Below, piece by piece: positions 59,101-63,412 of a DNA stretch of 63,412 bases. Source of the stretch: Emiliania huxleyi CCMP1516 (taxonomy: Eukaryota; Haptophyta; Isochrysidales; Noelaerhabdaceae); contig NW_005201421.1 in NCBI RefSeq assembly GCF_000372725.1, positions 94,289 to 157,700 of the forward strand, in the 5' to 3' direction. Every line of letters starts with the position of its first letter. The first letter of the stretch is position 1. Both the position numbers and the translations under genes were made by a program. Below the pieces are notes generated by a model, which did no database searches, was not told where the DNA came from, and was given only the letters and a program-made list of their open reading frames with translations.

Positions 59101-60778
59101 TGGCGACTCGGCGGGCGAGGTGGGCCGCCGCCTGATGGAGCTGCGGCGGTATGCGGACGCGGCGGTGTGGCACGCGGCGGACGTGGCGTGCCAGCTGCTC
59201 GAGAGGGAGAAGGAGCGAGGCGGGGCGGCGCACGGCGCGGCGCTCGTCGGAGGCGCTGCACCACGGCACGCGAAGATATGGGGAGAGAGGGGGGGAGAGG
59301 GGGGGAGAGGGGGAGAGAGAGGGGGAGAGAGGGGGGGAGAGGGGAAGAGAGGGGGGGAGAGGGGGCTGCACCACGGCACGCGAAGCGCCGCTCCTCGGCT
59401 CGAAGGGAGGCTGTGAGTCCGAAGGGAGACTGTGAGTCCGGCCCTCACGCCGTGCACCATATCTCCCCATATCTCCACTCCGTGCAGCCGCTCCTCAGGC
59501 ACAAGAGAAGCCGCTTCTCGGCCAACGACCTCTGTATCGCGCTCGACCGGCGGGGGGAGTGCGAGCGCTGCTCCGTCCGCTACTACGACGAGGAGGGCCT
59601 CGCGCTGCTCGGCTCTGCGGCGCACGCCTTCGAGGCGATGCGGCTCGAGGCCGAGGTCCGGCTGTGAACAGCGTCTCTTCACACCTCTAGCTGTGAACAG
59701 GCGATGCGGCTCGAGGCCGAGGTCCGAGATATGGGGAGATATCTCGAGATATGGGGAGATATGGGGAGATATGGGGAGATATGGGGAGATATGGCTCGAG
59801 GCCGAGGTGCGAGAGGGGCCGAGAGGGGCCGAGAGGAGGGGCAGATTTGCCGAGACGTTTGGGGGGGGAGAGGGGGGGGGGGGTTGGCCGACGGGAGGCG
59901 AGGCTCGCTCAGGCCGAGCCGGAGCTGCGGGCGGGCGTGCTGACCCGTCCACGACCCGTCCGCGACACGTCCGCGACGCTGTCCCGTGCCCTCAGGCGGC
60001 GCTGCGTGAGGCGGGTCTGTCGTCCGAGCAGCGGGGCGAGCTGGCCGAGCGGCGCAGCGACGCGCGCCAGCCCGAGGGGCGTGGGCTGCTGCCTCTGCTC
60101 GGGCGCGTGCGAGGAGGCGGCGCTCTGCACTCTGTAGGCGGTCGAGCGGAGGGCGACGCTGGAAGAGGCGCGGGTGGGATCTGAGCGAGAGCAAGTAGAC
60201 GCCTCTCGGGCCCCGCGTGTGAGGGCACAGTGTGGTGTCGTAGGCGTGGCGCGAGGCGCTGCAAGACTCGCAGGGAGAGTCGCAAGAGGCGTCGCAGCAC
60301 GAGGCTGGGTCTGGGGCGGACTCTGAGGAGGGGGAGGGGGAGGAGGAGGGGGAGGGGGAGGGGGCCGAGCCCGCCTCCGAGGGCGGCGATGCGCCCGTCC
60401 GCTCGCCCGGCCTCGAGGAGAGCGTGTCGCCCGCCCGCCTGCTGCCAGCGGGGGGGCGCCGGCCCAAGGCTGCCTGGCAGGTGCATGGGCAGGCGAGGCG
60501 TCGGAGCAGCGCCTCTTCACACCTCCTCCTGTGGACAGGGGGCCGGCCGGGCCGTCCTCTCCTCCTCCTCCTCCTCCTCCTCCTCCTCCTCCTCCTCTTC
60601 CGACGGAGGCGACGACGACTCGGACCGAGAGCGGCGCGGCGGCGCGGCGGCGAAGGCGGCCTCTCCTCCTCCTTCGAGCGGGGCAGCGGCGGCCGCAGCG
60701 CACGCCCTTCCCGCCGCCGCGCCGCGGAGGAGGAGCGAGCGGCCGAAGAGGCCCGCGGGCGGGTGGGTCGACGACTTA

Positions 60779-60818
<40 letters not shown>

Positions 60819-63412
60819 TGTGACACAAAGGATGTAATATAACGACCCCAGGCGTGGCGCACCCTCCGCCGCCGACGCCACCCCGCCGCGCCAAGCCAAG
60901 CCACGCCGCCGCTGCGGGCCCGAGTGCGGCCCTTGCACCCGCCGCCGCCGCCGCCCCGTCCCACGCCGCTGCACACGCCGCCGCCGCCACTTCCGCCACT
61001 TCCGCCGCCGCCGCCCCGGCTGCCGCGCCGCCCTCTGCGCCTACGGCGCGGGTGTGGGACGACAGCAGCGAGGACGAGGCGGGGCTGCCGCCGGGCGGCG
61101 CTGGAGGCGGACTGGCAGGGCACGGGCGGAGGCGGCCGCGGCCGGCGCCGGCGCCGCAGTCGCTCGCGTGGCGGAGCAAGGGGCACGCGTGGGTGGAGAG
61201 CCGGCACAAGGCGCGCCGCTGGAGCGAGTGACTCCCGGGCCGCGTGTTCTGGTGAAGTCACGGGGTGGAGGGGGGTGCACAAGGTGCGTCGCTTCTTCGA
61301 GACGACGCCGGGCGGCGTGGACGGGCTAGTGGCGCAGTACCTCCCTCCGGGCAAGGACGAGGACGAGGACCCTGAGGTGTGGCGAGGTCCGGCTGTGAAC
61401 AGCGTCTCTTCACACCTCTAGCTGTGAACAGGACGAGGACCCCGAGATGTGGCGCGTGGTGCACGACGGCGACGGCGACGAGGAGGACCTGGACTTCGAC
61501 GACGTGGTGGACGCGCTCATCGCAAAGGAGCCTCGAGGGCGGGGGAGGGGGGGAGGGGCGGCGGTCCGAGGCTTTGCTCACTCGTCGATGGGTCGCTTAG
61601 GACCTCAACCACAAGAGCGCCGACGAGATGGAGGGGGTGCGGCACGAGGAGGAGCGGCAGGAGCGGCTGTCTCGCGCGCAGAGGCTCGAGACGCGCAGCC
61701 ACCACTGCAGCGAGAACCAGACGCCGCGGCTGGTGGCGCGCCGTGCGGCGTCTCGCCATGCGCCCCCACTCTCGGGGAGCCTCGGGGTCGGGAATAGGTC
61801 GCGGGGCTGTATGGCGTCTCGCTGCCTCTGCTCCTCCGGCTCGCCCTCGAGTCGGGCCGCGGGAGCGTGGCGCAACTCGACTCAGTAATCAACCGCGTGG
61901 TCGTGAGGTAGGCTCAACCTCAAGTCGGACCGCGGGAGCATGACCGACCACCTGCTCCTCAAGGCGAGATCATAAGGAATTAATAGAATGAATTAATTGT
62001 CGGACCGCGGGAGCATGACCGACCACCCTGCTCCTCAAGGCGAGATCATAATGAATTAATTAATAGAATGAATTAATTGTCGGACCGCGGGAGCATGACC
62101 GACCACCTGCTCCTCAAGGCGAGATCGGGCCCGAGATAGGGCTCAGATCGAGCCGAGATAGGGCTCAGATCGAGCCGAGATCTGACCGAACCCCCCCCAC
62201 CCCCGCCCCTCAAGGCGGGCACGAGGGCGAGCAAGCGCGGCTTCGTCCTCCTCCTCCCGGCCTTCCGCATCGACGGCGCGCGCACAGAGGCGGAGCCGCA
62301 GCAAGCGGCGGCGCGGGGGCGGCGCGGGGCCAAGGGCAGGCCGGCGCAGCCCCACCCGCAGGCGGCGGCGGCGGGCGAGGAGGCGGAGGCGGCGGGGGTC
62401 GAGGAGGGGGGTGCGGCGGGGGGCGGGTAGGGGGGCGCGGCGCAGTCGTCGGCTGCGGCACGTGAGGTGGCAGCGAGGACAGAGGCAGCCGGGCCGGAGG
62501 CAGCCGGGCCGGAGGCAGCCGGGCCGGAGGCAGCCGGGCCGGAGGCGGGGGAGGCGGCCCAGGCAGCCGTCGAGGGGGCAGCGGAGGAGGTGCGGCGGGC
62601 GGAGGCGGCGGTGGCGGGGACGGCGGCGGACATGCCGGCCGATGCGATGGCAGCGGAGGCGGCGGAGGCGGAGGCGAGGGAGGGTGGCTATGCGGAGGAG
62701 GATGCGAAGGAGGATGCGGAGGAGGAGGAGGGTTCGGGGGGCGCCGCCGCAGCAGCCTCCGCCGCAGCTGCGGCGGCCGCGGCGTCGGAGGGAGTGGGTG
62801 CGATGACGGAGCCTGAGGCGGACGACGAGACCGACCCGGAGGCGCTGACGGAGCCGGAGCCAGACCCGGAGGCTGAGCCGGAGGCGGGGGCGGAGGCGGG
62901 GGCGGAGGCGGGGGCGGAGGCGGGGGCGGAGGCGGGGGCGAGGAGAGCGGCTGTGGAGGAGCAGCCGCGGGCGCGAGAGGCGGCGCAGCTTGCAGCGTCG
63001 GGGGCGGCCCGGGCTTGTCTTGCAGCGGAGTCTCCTCGAGCGGAGGAGGGTACGGCGGAGGGGCATGCGGCACAGAGGCGACTGGAGGGGCGCGGAGGAG
63101 GGCCCAGCAGGCTGGCGGGGCCCAGGCGGGCTGTGGCGGGGCCGGGCCGGGCGGGCGCTGCGCCGGCTCCGCTCGTCATGCAGGTTGGGGAGGGGGTCGG
63201 GGGGGGGTCCCGGGGGGGTCTCAGGTGGTGCGCTCGCAGGCGGTGATTTCCCCGGGGGGGCTGCTCCCAGGTGGTGGGCGGCGGGGACGAGTCTCCCGTG
63301 CGAACGCTGCTGCGCGAGCTGGCGGGGCGGCTGGGCGGCGAGTACTTCGGCTCCTCCTCGTACGACCCGGGCTGCCGCCACCGTCGGGGTCGAAACACGT
63401 TCGAGAGGAGGA
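56103..63412 (+). CDS. BRCT-BRCT-B3 protein with Tudor-like motif, many exons, 3' end beyond window
   Basis: Exon 1 is 56103-56351 (MWSANAAFGRVVEGSQLQGR), exon 2 is 56586-56704, and exon 3 begins at 56729. Exon 1 encodes a BRCT domain (TFLVTEPDGRRRDAIERAVQ, ALGGAICS, DWLVFQMR). Exons 2-3 give a second (LVERTQPLFCGFGFDG, HLVCSHTDAASVSRARPALR, VVHVGWLEACVRQWGKVPEG). A B3-type DNA-binding domain spans about 57428-57860 (AFVKRLQPSHVAGG, YWLQLPQEMNGQLPAEDWPA, GGWRGFAVDQRLCVGDAVVF). Later exons are Ser/Glu-rich with ECERCSVRYYDEEGLALLG and a Tudor-like segment near 61270-61510 (VHKVRRFFETTPGGVDGLVA, QYLPPGKDEDEDPEMWRVVH, DGDEEDLDFDDV). The last exon in view ends RTLLRELAGRLGGEYFGSSS. I infer a nuclear chromatin or DNA-repair factor. 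It could be more than one gene; the exon chain after 58 kb is approximate. Confidence 0.6.
57368..57406 (+). mobile_element. Introner-like element, full copy
   Basis: CTGTGAACAG, then CGTCTCTTCACACCTGCAC, then CTGTGAACAG: terminal direct repeats of about 10 bp around a core whose TTCACA can pair with TGTGAA. It is flanked by repeated exon sequence (CCCTCCCGCGCGG at 57353 and 57420). Confidence 0.75.
57514..57552 (+). mobile_element. Introner-like element inside the B3 domain
   Basis: CTATGAACAGCGTCTCTTCA, then CGGCGGCGGCTGTGGGCAG. The preceding intron part GTGCTTGCTGCAGCTTCCGC copies the next exon start GTACTGGCTGCAGCTGCCGC. Splicing restores VAGGYWLQLPQEMNG. Confidence 0.75.
57737..57766 (+). 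mobile_element. Introner-like element, shortened
   Basis: GCGTCTCTTCACGGCTGGCA, then CTGTGGACAG, ends the GC-AG intron that joins GGW to RGFAVDQ of the B3 domain. Confidence 0.65.
58328..58366 (+). mobile_element. Introner-like element
   Basis: TGTGAGCAGCGTCTCTTCAC, then ACCTGTGGCTGTGGGGCAG. The exon segment GGGAGGTGGGGAGGC before it resembles GTGCCGAGCGGGGAGGC after it. Confidence 0.65.
58469..58497 (+). mobile_element. Introner-like element between exon copies
   Basis: TCGCCTCTTCACACCTGCTG, then GCTGAGGCGCAG. On both sides stands a copy of about 33 bp: GCGCCGTCGCTCCTCC...GACGAGG and GCGCCGTCGCGCCGCTCC...GACGAGG. Confidence 0.7.
59283..59364 (+). repeat. GGGGAGAG-type minisatellite between exon copies
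   Basis: About ten units of GGGGGAGAG(A) lie between two 21-bp copies of GCTGCACCACGGCACGCGAAG (59257-59277 and 59366-59386). Confidence 0.85.
59662..59700 (+). mobile_element. Introner-like element, donor copy
   Basis: CTGTGAACAG, then CGTCTCTTCACACCTCTAG, then CTGTGAACAG. It stands between perfect 26-bp exon copies starting GCGATGCGGCTCGAGGCCGA at 59635 and 59701. Identical to the element at 61393. Confidence 0.85.
59726..59797 (+). repeat. GATATGGGGA minisatellite between exon copies
   Basis: About seven GAGATATGGG-type units sit between GGCTCGAGGCCGAGGTCCGA (59708) and GGCTCGAGGCCGAGGTGCGA (59794). This is a second insertion immediately after the introner-like element. Confidence 0.85.
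60504..60538 (+). mobile_element. Introner-like element
   Basis: AGCAGCGCCTCTTCACACCT, then CCTCCTGTGGACAG, at the end of an intron in the BRCT-B3 gene. Confidence 0.65.
60781..60820 (+). repeat. TAA trinucleotide repeat at an intron start
   Basis: About 13 TAA/ATA triplets follow directly after a GT donor (TTAG/GTAATAATAATAAT). The intron ends CGACCCCAG at 60852. Confidence 0.9.
61393..61431 (+). mobile_element. Introner-like element, recipient copy
   Basis: Identical to 59662-59700 and preceded by the same CGAGGTCCG that flanks the 59.66-kb copy. Exon copies GACGAGGACCCTGAGGTGTG (61363) and GACGAGGACCCCGAGATGTG (61432) surround it. Confidence 0.85.
61964..62214 (+). repeat. Compound intron with three exon copies, two AT fillers and a minisatellite
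   Basis: A 47-bp exon segment (TCGGACCGCGGGAGCATGAC...GGCGAGATC) occurs at 61925, 62000 and 62080. AT fillers separate the copies (ATAAGGAATTAATAGAATGA and a longer relative). CGAGAT-type repeats follow (62119-62190). The first donor is CTCAAG/GCGAGATC and the final acceptor CCTCAAG/GCGGGCACG at 62214. Joining gives LLLKAGTRASKRGF. Confidence 0.8.

Overview
This window is nuclear DNA of a eukaryote with very GC-rich coding sequence. The genes are cut by many short introns (mostly 60-90 nt, often GC-AG), and TTAGGG/CCCTAA-type telomeric repeats occur inside genes. Protein types (ankyrin arrays, Cys-rich secreted proteins with proline linkers, a voltage-gated K+ channel, FkbM methyltransferase, plastid or mitochondrial leader-like N-termini, small algal-type domains) point to a unicellular alga. 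A haptophyte is my first guess and a pelagophyte-like alga second; this is inference from style, not from a marker gene. The one RNA gene I can place is a 5S rRNA at 36288-36400 (+).

Layout. 1-3315 (-): ankyrin protein running off the left edge. 3727-4695 (+): small helical protein. 4886-8591 (-): secreted Cys-rich repeat protein with frame breaks. 8939-10929 (+): eight-exon membrane protein. 12384-13007 (-): RING/PHD-like protein. 13478-19287 (+): a 15-exon adenylation-thiolation-reductase-SDR fusion, reconstructed here in one continuous frame (1437 residues). 19817-20594 (-): broken hypothetical. 21805-24539 (-): LSD1-type zinc finger plus PDZ protein. 26912-29756 (-): voltage-gated K+ channel. 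30050-30497 (+) and 30947-31681 (-): small membrane protein and PDZ protein. 33586-34650 (-): FkbM methyltransferase. 35404-36162 (+): uncharacterised. 36657-39916 (+): 15-exon family-2 glycoside hydrolase (680 residues, continuous frame). 41952-44084 and 45507-47537 (+): two tandem ankyrin paralogues, with a decayed third copy at 47990-48740 (-). 49115-50512 (+): twin Zn2Cys6 protein. 50940-52419 (-): TPR protein. 53151-54407 (+): F-box/RCC1 protein. 54987-55885 (+): possible retroelement-derived protein. 56103 to the right edge (+): BRCT-BRCT-B3 protein with many introns.

The most striking feature is how introns are built. In nearly every intron of the ATR-SDR gene, and in many of the hydrolase, K+ channel, PDZ and BRCT-B3 genes, the first 15-45 nt of the intron are a copy of the first 15-45 nt of the downstream exon. 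A short filler ending in AG follows. The donor is the GC or GT at the start of the first copy, so splicing removes copy plus filler and restores the uninterrupted reading frame. Fillers fall into classes: AT-only TTAATTA sequence, telomeric CCCTAA repeats, 10-14 bp minisatellites sharing a CCGAG core, and an introner-like element (GTGAACAGCGTCTCTTCACA...CTGTGAACAG). Copies range from perfect to well diverged, as expected of a continuing intron-gain process. Several junctions have been hit more than once.

Some genes carry single-base frame breaks, often in homopolymers. I cannot tell assembly error from decay.
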